DNA of 64,000 nt from Pacificoceanicola sp048553275 (GTDB lineage Bacteria; Pseudomonadota; Alphaproteobacteria; Rhodobacterales; Rhodobacteraceae), in contig NZ_JBLZMW010000007.1 of the NCBI RefSeq assembly GCF_048553275.1, forward strand, positions 124,001 to 188,000, in the 5' to 3' direction. Of this stretch, positions 8,576-16,083 are shown piece by piece (position 1 is the stretch's first letter; each line of letters begins with the position of its first letter). A program made the position numbers and the translations under genes. The notes beneath the pieces were generated by a model. That model did no database searches and was not told the origin of the DNA. It saw only the letters and a list, made by a program, of their open reading frames with translations.

Positions 8576-9946
8576 ATGCTCAGAAACGATCAGCTGGACC
8601 AATGGGACCGCGAAAACTTTTTCCATCCTTCGACGCATCTCGCGGAATTCGCGCGCGGGAATGTGCCGCAGCGGGTGATCACCACCGGACAGGGTTGCCA
8701 TATCGAAGATCGCGATGGCACACGCCTGCTTGATGCCTTTGCCGGTCTGTATTGTGTCAACGCCGGATACGGCCGACAGGAGATCGCCGAGGCCATCGCC
8801 GCACAGGCCAAGGAACTGGCGTATTACCATGCCTATGTCGGGCATGGCACAGAGGCCTCGATCACACTGGCCAAAATGGTTCTCGACCGCGCACCGGATC
8901 ATATGTCCAAGGTCTACTTCGGATTGTCCGGTTCAGATGCGAACGAAACCAACGTCAAATTGATCTGGTATTACAACAACATCCTTGGGCGGCCAGAGAA
9001 GAAGAAGATCATCTCGCGCTGGCGCGGCTATCATGGCTCGGGGCTGATGACCGGCTCACTGACGGGTCTTGAACTTTTCCACAAGAAATTCGACCTGCCG
9101 CTGGCCCAGGTGGTGCATACCGAGGCGCCTTACTACTTCCGCCGCGCCGATCTGGACATGTCCGAAGAGGCATTTGTGGCGCATTGCGTGGCCGAACTCG
9201 AAGCGTTGATCGAGCGCGAAGGCGCAGACACCATCGCCGCCTTTATCGGCGAGCCCGTGCTCGGAACAGGGGGCATCGTGCCACCGCCTGCCGGGTATTG
9301 GGCCGCAATCCAGGCCGTGCTGGAAAAGCATGACATTCTTTTGGTCGCAGATGAGGTTGTGACCGGGTTTGGCCGCCTCGGCAGCATGTTCGGCTCCGAA
9401 CACTATGGGTTGAAGCCCGACCTGATCACCATCGCCAAAGGACTTACGTCAGCCTATGCGCCGCTCTCTGGCTCCATCGTGTCGGACAAGATGTGGAAGG
9501 TTCTGGAACAGGGTACGGACGAAAACGGGCCGATCGGCCATGGCTGGACCTACTCGGCCCACCCCATCGGGGCAGCGGCTGGCGTGGCCAACCTCAAGCT
9601 GATCGACGATCTGAATCTGGTGCAAAATGCAGGCGAGACCGGCAACTATTTCAACGCGGCCATGCGCGATGCTGTGGGCGGCCACGTACACGTCGGCGAC
9701 GTGCGCGGAGAGGGCATGCTCTGTGCAGTGGAGTTCGTCAAAGGCCGGGAAGACCGCGCCTTCTTCGATGCCTCCGAAAAGGTCGGCCCACGGGTCGCTG
9801 CGGCGCTCCTGTCGCGCGGTATCATTGCCCGGGCCATGCCACAGGGCGACATTCTGGGCTTTGCACCACCGTTCTGCCTGACCCGCGAAGAGGCAGACGA
9901 GATCGTTGGCAAGACGGCGCAGGCGGTGGCGGAAGTGCTTGGCTGA
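8576..9946 (+). CDS. Class III PLP-dependent aminotransferase (omega-transaminase type)
   Basis: The 456 residues begin with the QLDQWDRENFFHPSTHL segment typical of pyruvate-dependent omega-transaminases of this group. Seen are GLSGSDANETNVKL (cofactor phosphate loop), SRWRGYHGSG, VADEVVTGFGR with the PLP-pyridine aspartate, and the PLP lysine in ITIAKGLTSAYAPL. Likely activity is transfer of an amino group from a diamine, taurine-like or beta-amino compound to pyruvate. Related proteins are annotated as putrescine-, taurine- or beta-alanine-pyruvate aminotransferases and I cannot tell them apart here. Strong AGGAGGG site upstream. A GC-rich hairpin repeat begins three bases after the stop. 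Confidence 0.88.
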   Translation: MLRNDQLDQWDRENFFHPSTHLAEFARGNVPQRVITTGQGCHIEDRDGTRLLDAFAGLYCVNAGYGRQEIAEAIAAQAKELAYYHAYVGHGTEASITLAKMVLDRAPDHMSKVYFGLSGSDANETNVKLIWYYNNILGRPEKKKIISRWRGYHGSGLMTGSLTGLELFHKKFDLPLAQVVHTEAPYYFRRADLDMSEEAFVAHCVAELEALIEREGADTIAAFIGEPVLGTGGIVPPPAGYWAAIQAVLEKHDILLVADEVVTGFGRLGSMFGSEHYGLKPDLITIAKGLTSAYAPLSGSIVSDKMWKVLEQGTDENGPIGHGWTYSAHPIGAAAGVANLKLIDDLNLVQNAGETGNYFNAAMRDAVGGHVHVGDVRGEGMLCAVEFVKGREDRAFFDASEKVGPRVAAALLSRGIIARAMPQGDILGFAPPFCLTREEADEIVGKTAQAVAEVLG

Positions 9947-9949
9947 TCG

Positions 9950-9977
9950 GGGGTGCGGGGCATAGCCCCGCCCTACG
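9950..9977 (+). repeat. 28-bp GC-rich dispersed hairpin repeat, copy 1
   Basis: Starts three bases after the aminotransferase stop codon. It reads GGGGTGCGGGGC, then AT, then AGCCCCGCCCTACG, and folds into a 7-bp GCGGGGC/GCCCCGC stem with a three-base loop. A second copy at 25969-25996 on the minus strand matches 27 of 28 bases and also lies directly behind a stop codon in the same orientation. There is no T-run, so it is not a classical terminator; a role in mRNA 3'-end stability is an inference. Confidence 0.8.
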
Positions 9978-10004
9978 AACCGACGCTCGCACGTGGTGTT
10001 TCAA

Positions 10005-10727
10005 TCAGAAATACCCGCGCACCAAGCTCCCGGCGAGCAAGGACCAACCGTCCGCGATCACGAAGAACGCCAGCTTGAATGGCAAGGACACGATTGCGGG
10101 CGGCACCATCATCATACCCATCGACATGAGCACCGCCGCGACGACCAGATCGATGATCAGGAACGGCAGAAATATCAGGAAGCCAACCTGAAAGGCACGC
10201 GCCACTTCTGACAACATGAAGCTCGGAATGAGCACCGAGAGCGGAGCCTCCGGATCCAAAGTGCTGCCCGCCGCATCCGGACGCAAATCAGCCATGGCAC
10301 GATAGGTATCCGGGTCTGTCCGCCCAGCCATGAAGGTCTGGAATGGCTCCAACGTCAATGGAACAGCTTCCTCCACTGTCAGTTCCTCGTTCAGCAACGG
10401 TTGAACGCCCAGCTCCCAGGCCTGCTTGAATACGGGCTCCATCACAAAATAGGTGAGAAACAGCGCGAGACTGACGATCAGCATGTTTGGCGGTGACTGC
10501 TGCAACCCGACCGCCTGTCGCAAGATGCCGAGAACGGTTACCATGAATGGAAAGCAGGTCACCATGATCGCGATGCCCGGCGCAAGGCTGAGCAACGTGA
10601 TCAGGACGATCAACTGGATACTCGTGGCCGTGACGGAGCCGCCATTGCCGAGATCGATCGCAACCGATTGCGCCTGTGCTGCTGCCGGAAGCAGCAGCAG
10701 GACGATGAAGTACAGGGCCCCCCGCAT
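10005..10727 (-). CDS. fliP: Flagellar biosynthesis protein FliP
   Basis: Core membrane subunit of the flagellar type III export gate. The 240-residue protein has an N-terminal signal-like segment (1-19), then hydrophobic helices, with family motifs LSLAPGIAIMVTCFPFMVTVLGILRQ split over two helices and PPNMLIVSLALFLT, and a C-terminal DLVVAAVLMSMGMMMVPP helix followed by PFKLAFFVIADGW. These match FliP closely. Last gene of fliF-fliH-fliN-fliP, three bases after the fliN stop. Other export gate genes (fliQ, fliR, flhA, flhB) are not in the window. Confidence 0.95.
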   Translation of the reverse strand: MRGALYFIVLLLLPAAAQAQSVAIDLGNGGSVTATSIQLIVLITLLSLAPGIAIMVTCFPFMVTVLGILRQAVGLQQSPPNMLIVSLALFLTYFVMEPVFKQAWELGVQPLLNEELTVEEAVPLTLEPFQTFMAGRTDPDTYRAMADLRPDAAGSTLDPEAPLSVLIPSFMLSEVARAFQVGFLIFLPFLIIDLVVAAVLMSMGMMMVPPAIVSLPFKLAFFVIADGWSLLAGSLVRGYF

Positions 10728-10730
10728 GAT

Positions 10731-11018
10731 TTATGCTGGCGTCTGCAAGTCGACCACTTCAGTCAGCCGGACGGCAAGCTGGCTGTGACCATCCCCCTCC
10801 ACGACCTCAAGAACGCCGATGCCAATCAAGCGTTCGCCGACATAAAGCTCGACCGGATCTTCTAGGCGTTTGTCGAGCGGCAAAACGGATCCTTCCGCCA
10901 ATTGCAGCAACTCACGAACCAGCGGACGGGCCCGGCCAACGGATACAGTGATTTCAATCGGGACGGACGTAAAGGGCGTGCTCTGCCCGGAAGCGGAAGT
11001 GGTCTGAGCATTATCCAT
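10731..11018 (-). CDS. fliN: Flagellar motor switch protein FliN
   Basis: C-ring component that takes part in torque, switching and docking of the export ATPase regulator FliH. At 95 residues it is essentially a single SpoA domain: VPIEITVSVGRARPLVRELL, then LAEGSVLPLDKRLEDPVELYV and GERLIGIGVLEV. It has a short, Ser/Thr-rich N-terminus. The gene overlaps the end of fliH by 8 bases and is followed three bases later by fliP, so all are one transcript. FliG and FliM, its C-ring partners, must be encoded elsewhere. Confidence 0.93.
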   Translation of the reverse strand: MDNAQTTSASGQSTPFTSVPIEITVSVGRARPLVRELLQLAEGSVLPLDKRLEDPVELYVGERLIGIGVLEVVEGDGHSQLAVRLTEVVDLQTPA

Positions 11019-11619
11019 TGGCTAGTTTTCTCCGGTTGTCGTGGGCGAACCCTTCCACCGCCTCGGAAACCGAGGACACGAGGTCGCCAAGATCGATTTG
11101 TTTTTCTGTTTGCCCGAAGCGAATGTCCGCTTGTTCATCCGCGAGGGTCGAATCCTCAACCACCACGAGCGGCAGGCCAAAGTCACCATCAAGCAACTGT
11201 TTTACACTCTCGACGTTCGTCGGTGATACGGCGATGTTGACCTCGACCGAGCCGATTTCCTTGGCCATCTCTTGCAGTTTTTCGACGACATGGGTCCCGA
11301 TCGTCGCGCGTGCCATCTGCGGCAACAACACGTTGACCATCTCGTTCAGAAGCGGCGTCATTGCATCGAGCACCTGATTTGTCGCCTCGTGATAGGTGAA
11401 GGACAGGTCCTGCAAGTTTTGAGCGAGCGAACTGGAGATGCGCGCCTTGTCGTCGGCTTGGGCTTTGATCGCATCGTCCCAGCCAGCCTTGAACCCGTTC
11501 TCGAAAGCTTCAAGCCGTTGGCCTTCAAGGTCGGCTTCGTCAAAAGCCGCCTCCGACCGCACCTCCGCTTTGGGCGCAACATCACCGAAGTCTTCGAACA
11601 TTTGCCTCAATGAGCTCAT
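11011..11619 (-). CDS. fliH: Flagellar export apparatus protein FliH-like
   Basis: Predicted regulator of the export ATPase FliI, cytoplasmic, 202 residues. The N-terminal third contains the GxxxG-like segment FENGFKAGWDDAIKAQ, the middle is a long alpha-helical stretch (about 60-110), and the C-terminal half (about 110-185) resembles the FliH/V-ATPase subunit E globular domain. Similarity in this family is weak, so the call leans on position: the start ATG overlaps the fliF stop (ATGA at 11616-11619) and fliN follows with an 8-base overlap. No fliI is in the window. Confidence 0.8.
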   Translation of the reverse strand: MSSLRQMFEDFGDVAPKAEVRSEAAFDEADLEGQRLEAFENGFKAGWDDAIKAQADDKARISSSLAQNLQDLSFTYHEATNQVLDAMTPLLNEMVNVLLPQMARATIGTHVVEKLQEMAKEIGSVEVNIAVSPTNVESVKQLLDGDFGLPLVVVEDSTLADEQADIRFGQTEKQIDLGDLVSSVSEAVEGFAHDNRRKLANG

Positions 11620-13226
11620 CTGACTTCTTCCTTGTCGTCTTCAAGCCAACTGCGCAGGATCTCGACCGTCTCGGTCTTGCGCTCTTCGATCAGGTTCCGA
11701 AGACGGTCCACCGGGTCCTCTTCTGCCGGACTGTCAAAGTCGACCATGCCCATGCCACTGAAATCCCCGCCGCCACTCATCACCGGCAGATCACCAAAGC
11801 TGTTGTCCATTTCGATCTCCCCATCGAGAACGTCATCCGCCATGCCACCCGGCGAGGGCAGAGCTCCCATCACATCGCCAGAAGACTCGGCCCGGGACAG
11901 AACCGGCCGCACTACGAACAAACCAAGAATGAGAGCCACAACAGCAAGAACACCGATCTGGATCAGGCGCATGGTGTCGATGGTGCCAGAAAAAAGGCCC
12001 GGCTCGATCGGCCCGGTCCCGAGACCTTCCGGACGTTCGAACGGCAAGGATCGGATCGTGATTTCATCGCCGCGATCCGCGTCAAAGCCGACGGCCGAGG
12101 ACACAAGAGCCTGAAGCGCCTGTAGTTCTTCATCGGCGAGCGGAACGAACTGCTGCACACCATTGCTATCCGGCGCATAGGTGCCGTTTACCAGGACCGC
12201 CACGGTCAATCGCTTGATCGCGCCAGGAACGCGGGTGACTTCCCGCATGGTTTCAGAAACTTCATAGTTAATTCTCTCTCGGGTCTCAGCTGTCGTGGCA
12301 GACGAATTCTCGCCACCACCCGCCTGGCCATCAGGGAGGTTGGACGCCACACTGACATCACCCGCCCCGGAGTTCTGCGAGCTGTCATTGCGCTCTTCTG
12401 TGTCCGTGGACACTACGACGCGGCCCTCCGGATCAAACCGGCGTTCCCGGATCGATTCGGCTTCGGTTTCCGTATCTACGCTGACCTCGACCACGGCGTT
12501 GCCGGTCCCGACGCGAGCCTCCATCAGGCGCTGCACGCGTTCGCGAAGCATGGACGCCTTGTCGTCCGCAGATTGACCTGTCGGCGTGTCGGCATCCGCA
12601 CCGATCAACCCTCCCTTGCCATCAATGACAGCAACACCTTCCGGTTCCAGTCCCGGCACAGCGGATGCAATGAGAAATTTCAGAGCACGAGCCTGTTGTG
12701 GCGACAGGATGCCCGCGTTCATGCTCACTGAGATAGATGCCGACGGTTTGACGTCCCGCTGAAAGGGATTCGCACTGCTGTTGGCAATGTGCACCCGCGC
12801 GGTTGCAATCTGCGGATTCGAGACGATGGTCCGTGCCAGTTCGCCTTCTTTCGCCCTCCAGTAGGCCGCGTCGAACATTTGCGACGTGGTGCCAAATCCT
12901 GACAGCCCGTCCAGAAGCTCGTAGCCCTGAGAGCTGTTCGCGGGCAGACCCTCACTCGCCAAGGTCAATCGCAATGCGTCGCGTTCGGTGCTCGGCACGA
13001 AGATAGCGCCGCCTCTAACGTCATAGGCAACCCCGCGGCTTTCAAGCGCCTGCACGACTTCCCCGGCTGCTCCATTCTCAAGCCCCGCATAAAGGAGCTC
13101 CATATTCGGCGCCGACGCCATTCGGGCGATACCAAGGACTGCAAGAATCATGGCAACAGATGCACCAAGAACCACGATCCTTTGACGGCCGCTCAACGCA
13201 TTCCAGACTGATAGACTTTGCTGCAA
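11616..13226 (-). CDS. fliF: Flagellar MS-ring protein FliF, TTG start
   Basis: Forms the membrane ring on which rotor and export gate assemble. The 536 residues show a first transmembrane helix (about 14-34, RQRIVVLGASVAMILAVLGI), a large periplasmic part with ring-building motifs (PNMELLYAGLE, SNPQIATARVHIA, ASISVSMNAG), an acidic Gly/Ser-rich linker, a second helix (about 440-462) and an acidic C-terminal FliG-binding tail ending RSWLEDDKEEVR. I place the start at TTG 13226 because GGAGG lies six bases upstream and the protein then begins MQQSLSVWNALSGRQR; a TTG 63 bases further upstream has no ribosome site. Divergent from fliL. Confidence 0.93.
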   Translation of the reverse strand: MQQSLSVWNALSGRQRIVVLGASVAMILAVLGIARMASAPNMELLYAGLENGAAGEVVQALESRGVAYDVRGGAIFVPSTERDALRLTLASEGLPANSSQGYELLDGLSGFGTTSQMFDAAYWRAKEGELARTIVSNPQIATARVHIANSSANPFQRDVKPSASISVSMNAGILSPQQARALKFLIASAVPGLEPEGVAVIDGKGGLIGADADTPTGQSADDKASMLRERVQRLMEARVGTGNAVVEVSVDTETEAESIRERRFDPEGRVVVSTDTEERNDSSQNSGAGDVSVASNLPDGQAGGGENSSATTAETRERINYEVSETMREVTRVPGAIKRLTVAVLVNGTYAPDSNGVQQFVPLADEELQALQALVSSAVGFDADRGDEITIRSLPFERPEGLGTGPIEPGLFSGTIDTMRLIQIGVLAVVALILGLFVVRPVLSRAESSGDVMGALPSPGGMADDVLDGEIEMDNSFGDLPVMSGGGDFSGMGMVDFDSPAEEDPVDRLRNLIEERKTETVEILRSWLEDDKEEVR

Positions 13227-13232
13227 GGGAAA

Positions 13233-13237
13233 CCTCC
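13233..13237 (-). promoter_or_regulatory. Ribosome binding site that decides the fliF start
   Basis: The minus strand reads GGAGG here, six bases before TTG 13226. The upstream alternative TTG at 13289 has no purine-rich site at a suitable distance. Confidence 0.75.
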
Positions 13238-13282
13238 GCTCCAAACATTCTGTTCGGTTGACCTCAAACTGACCGATTGGGC

Positions 13283-13297
13283 TTAACAATCAGTTAG
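13283..13297. promoter_or_regulatory. Candidate CtrA binding site between fliF and fliL
   Basis: TTAACAATCAGTTAG matches the CtrA pattern TTAA-N7-TTAA with one mismatch. It lies in the 114-bp divergent region between fliF and fliL and covers the -35 area of a plus-strand promoter whose -10 would be TATAAC at 13309-13314, the usual geometry of CtrA-activated promoters. CtrA control of flagellar genes is established in Caulobacter and for the fla2 flagellum of Rhodobacter sphaeroides; here it is inferred. Confidence 0.5.
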
Positions 13298-13308
13298 CCC
13301 ATTCACCC

Positions 13309-13314
13309 TATAAC
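13309..13314 (+). promoter_or_regulatory. Candidate -10 element of the fliL operon
   Basis: TATAAC, 27 bases upstream of the fliL ATG and 11 bases downstream of the CtrA-like box. No good -35 hexamer is present at 16-18 bp, as expected for an activator-dependent promoter. Confidence 0.4.
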
Positions 13315-13340
13315 GCTGTGAAACGGAAAAGAGGTTGGGT

Positions 13341-13859
13341 ATGGCTGACACCACCGCAGACGAAGCAGACACAGGCGATAAGAAACCGTCGAAACTGCCC
13401 CTGATAATCGGCATCGTTCTGGCGCTTGCGGGCGGCGGTGGCGGATTCTTTGCGGTTTCTTCTGGCATGCTTGGCGGCGGCGGCGGTGAAGAACAACACA
13501 CCGATTCGAAGACCGCAGAAGAGGATCTTGGGGTGACGGTCGATAACGCGCCGTTGGCGGATATTACCTTTGTCGAAGTGCCGAAGCTGCTGATCTCACT
13601 CGGGCCATCGGCTAAAGCTGATCACTTGCAGTTTCGTGCCAGCCTCGAAGTACCGAAGCAATACGCCGCAGAGGTCGAAGGCCTTCTGCCGCGTGTTCAG
13701 GATGTCATGAACAGTTATCTCAGAGCGCTCGATCCCGCCTCGCTAGAGAAGCCTGGTGCGTTGGTCAAACTGCGCTCTCAAATGCTCCGGAGAGTCAGCA
13801 TGGTGGCCGGAAAAGACCGCATCAAGGATCTGCTCGTTCTGGAATTCGTATTGAACTGA
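13341..13859 (+). CDS. fliL: Flagellar basal body-associated protein FliL
   Basis: Inner-membrane protein around the MS ring and stator units that supports motor torque. The 172 residues contain a short charged cytoplasmic start, one transmembrane helix (about 20-42, LPLIIGIVLALAGGGGGFFA), a glycine-rich linker, and the periplasmic FliL domain with FVEVPKLLISLGP, LQFRASLEV and the C-terminal RIKDLLVLEFVLN. Start taken as ATG 13341, with GAGG at 13331-13334; TTG 13335 is a less likely alternative. First gene of a three-gene unit with the next two genes. Confidence 0.93.
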   Translation: MADTTADEADTGDKKPSKLPLIIGIVLALAGGGGGFFAVSSGMLGGGGGEEQHTDSKTAEEDLGVTVDNAPLADITFVEVPKLLISLGPSAKADHLQFRASLEVPKQYAAEVEGLLPRVQDVMNSYLRALDPASLEKPGALVKLRSQMLRRVSMVAGKDRIKDLLVLEFVLN

Positions 13860-13870
13860 AGGGGAAGGGA

Positions 13871-14230
13871 ATGGACTTTATCGCCGATATCTTGCTTGTG
13901 GCAGGTGCGCTTGGAGCAGGCTTCTATTGTTTTATCCTAGCGCGAAGGCTGACGCGTTTTACAGACTTGGAAAACGGCGTAGGCGGCGCTGTCGCCGTTC
14001 TTTCCGCGCAAGTCGATGATCTGACCAAGACGTTGAACGCGGCGCAGTCGACCGCAGGCGAATCGTCGAAATCGCTGCAGGAATTGACCGAGCGGGCAGA
14101 AGACGTCGCAAAACGGTTGGAACTGATGGTTGCCTCCATGCATGACCTGCCACAGCAGCCAAACGAGGCACCGCCCGTCGCCCAGCCTGCGCAATCCGAC
14201 ACGGTCTTCTTCCGTCATCCCAGAAACTGA
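13871..14230 (+). CDS. Small membrane protein with coiled coil in the flagellar operon
   Basis: 119 residues: an N-terminal transmembrane helix (about 4-24, IADILLVAGALGAGFYCFIL), a long helical coiled-coil-like region (about 35-95) and a proline-rich tail. It lies 11 bp after fliL and 9 bp before the MotE-like gene, so a role at the flagellar base is likely. Short bitopic proteins at this place occur in other alphaproteobacteria; the Caulobacter flagellar positioning protein PflI has this general shape, but I cannot show homology. Function unknown. Confidence 0.75.
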   Translation: MDFIADILLVAGALGAGFYCFILARRLTRFTDLENGVGGAVAVLSAQVDDLTKTLNAAQSTAGESSKSLQELTERAEDVAKRLELMVASMHDLPQQPNEAPPVAQPAQSDTVFFRHPRN

Positions 14231-14239
14231 GGATACCCC

Positions 14240-14950
14240 ATGGCCAAGGACAAAATACTCAAGCCCGCATCCAAAGTTGTGGCGAAGAAAAAGAAATCCC
14301 GCAAACCAATGCGCGGTGCTCTAACAGCTGTCGGCGGCCTTCTGATTGCATCTGCAGTGCTGCGCACTGCCATTGGCGCAAGTGAGGCATTCGCCCGGGA
14401 AGGTGCGGCGAATGAGCCGATGACGCAAACGGCAGCAACGTCACACGATGCAGGCGATCAAATGGCTGCACTTGCACCGTCCAAACCCGCTAACGCCGTC
14501 ATGGACAGCCATACCGCCCCGATGATTCAACGTGTGGCGGACGAAGACGTCATGCCGTTGATCGAGGCGTTGAACAAACGCGAGGCACGCGTAGAGCAGC
14601 GGGAAGAAGACATTGAAGTCAGAATGCAGGCGCTTTCATTGGCCGAACAAGAGATCGACCGAAAATTGGCGGAGCTTCAGGACGCCGAAACGAAACTGCG
14701 GTCAACTCTTGCCCTTGCTCAAACCGCAGCAGAAGATGATCTGACTCGTCTGACCGAGGTTTATGCAAATATGAAACCAAAGCAGGCCGCTGCCTTGTTC
14801 GAGGAAATGGACCCGGAGTTTGCAGCTGGTTTCCTCGGACGAATGCGCGCGAATTCTGCCGCCGCCATCATGGCTGGGCTCACACCGGGAGCCGCCTACA
14901 CGATTAGCGTTGTTCTGGCGGGTCGCAATGCAAATGTCCCCAAGGAATGA
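14240..14950 (+). CDS. motE: MotE-like flagellar protein
   Basis: 236 residues: a very basic start (residues 4-25 rich in Lys), a hydrophobic segment (about 26-46) that may be a membrane anchor or signal, a Pro/Ala/Thr linker, a coiled coil (about 100-165, NKREARVEQREEDIEVRMQA), and a C-terminal domain resembling the MgtE N-domain found in MotE (YANMKPKQAAALFEEMDPEF then GFLGRM). In rhizobia MotE is the chaperone of the periplasmic motor protein MotC. No motC is in the window, so the gene name rests on the domain and the operon with fliL. Convergent with trxC. Confidence 0.75.
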   Translation: MAKDKILKPASKVVAKKKKSRKPMRGALTAVGGLLIASAVLRTAIGASEAFAREGAANEPMTQTAATSHDAGDQMAALAPSKPANAVMDSHTAPMIQRVADEDVMPLIEALNKREARVEQREEDIEVRMQALSLAEQEIDRKLAELQDAETKLRSTLALAQTAAEDDLTRLTEVYANMKPKQAAALFEEMDPEFAAGFLGRMRANSAAAIMAGLTPGAAYTISVVLAGRNANVPKE

Positions 14951-14951
14951 T

Positions 14952-15392
14952 CTAGGCTTTGCCCATCACCCTACTGGCGAATTCCACGATCTCTGCAGCA
15001 GGGATGGCGCCAGAGTGACGTGCTTTTTCTTTGCCGGTCGCGAAGAGGATCATAGTCGGAATTCCCCGGATAGCATACCGTTGGCCAGCATCGGGATGAT
15101 CCTGCGTGTTCACTTTGACCAACCGGATACGATTTTGCAGAATGTCTGCTGCTTTGAAGAATTCCGGCGCCATCGTTCTGCAAGGGGCGCACCAAGGTGC
15201 CCAGAAATCCACGAGCAGAGGCAACCCATCGGTTTGCACGGCCTTCGCAAGAGTGGACGTATCCACGTCTTTCGGCTTGGACCCGATCAACCCAGCTCCG
15301 CACGTTCCGCATTTGGCCGACAGCCCCAGTTTCTGTGCGGGGATCCGATTGGTTTGGCCGCAATCGAGACAAACAAGTTTCAGGTCAGTCAT
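14952..15392 (-). CDS. trxC: Thioredoxin 2 with N-terminal zinc ribbon
   Basis: Cytoplasmic dithiol oxidoreductase. The 146 residues have an N-terminal zinc-binding part with CxxC pairs (C8/C11 and C28/C31), then a thioredoxin fold (about 45-145) with active site WCAPC (C68, C71) and the cis-proline in RGIPTMILF. TrxC commonly belongs to oxidative stress responses; no OxyR-type site was recognised upstream. The proline of the usual WCGPC is preserved but the glycine is alanine, which is common in this subfamily. Confidence 0.92.
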   Translation of the reverse strand: MTDLKLVCLDCGQTNRIPAQKLGLSAKCGTCGAGLIGSKPKDVDTSTLAKAVQTDGLPLLVDFWAPWCAPCRTMAPEFFKAADILQNRIRLVKVNTQDHPDAGQRYAIRGIPTMILFATGKEKARHSGAIPAAEIVEFASRVMGKA

Positions 15393-15534
15393 CCTGATCT
15401 CCGATCACATTACAAAAACAATATATGTGACCCGCACGCCATCGTGACAAGGCTTTCCCGGCGCCGGGATTGATTTTCTGCCACACCTGCGCGATTTCTT
15501 ATACAAACCCGACAGATTGGAACGAGTTGCTGCC

Positions 15535-16083
15535 ATGATCACACGCCGTACCTTTGTTGCCGCCGCAGCCGCGACAGCCGCAATGCCCGCCTATGCATTC
15601 GAGGTCGATCCGATTTATCGCCCGCAAAAAGTCAGCATGAAGGCTGATCTTGAACCGGGTCAAATTCTGATCCTGCCGAGGGCCCACTTCCTGTATTTCG
15701 TCGACGCTCCTGGACAGGCCATGCGCTATGGAGTCGGGGTCGGGAAAGCCGGACTCGAGTTCACCGGCAGTGCAAAGATCGGTGCAAAAAAGGAATGGCC
15801 GACTTGGCGCCCGACTCAGGAAATGATCGAACGCGATCCTGGGGCATACGGTAAATTCAAGGACAATGATTATGTCCAACCGGGCGGCCCGTCGAATCCA
15901 CTTGGGGCACGGGCACTGTATTTGTTCCAAAACGGTCGCGACACGTTTTTCCGGATCCACGGCACCACGTCTCCCAGATCCATCGGTCGATCAGTGTCCA
16001 ACGGCTGTATCCGGATGATCAACGAGCACGTGATGGACCTGTATCAACGTGTTCCGCTTGGCACGCCCGTGACCGTTCTGTGA
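15535..16083 (+). CDS. L,D-transpeptidase (YkuD domain), exported
   Basis: Periplasmic enzyme family that makes 3-3 cross-links in peptidoglycan or anchors proteins to it. The 182 residues start with a twin-arginine-like signal (MITRRTFVAAAAATAAMPAYA), and the catalytic motif is seen as HGTTSPRSIGRSVSNGCIRM with histidine, serine, catalytic cysteine and arginine in place. Start at ATG 15535 because the signal then has the normal form; TTG 15517 is an in-frame alternative. The stop overlaps the GTG of the next gene (GTGA), so the two are coupled. Confidence 0.9.
   Translation: MITRRTFVAAAAATAAMPAYAFEVDPIYRPQKVSMKADLEPGQILILPRAHFLYFVDAPGQAMRYGVGVGKAGLEFTGSAKIGAKKEWPTWRPTQEMIERDPGAYGKFKDNDYVQPGGPSNPLGARALYLFQNGRDTFFRIHGTTSPRSIGRSVSNGCIRMINEHVMDLYQRVPLGTPVTVL

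Noticed and set aside
15393..15534. Sigma-70 promoter with TTGATT and TTATAC before the L,D-transpeptidase
   Set aside because: The spacer would be 23 bp, too long for a functional promoter.
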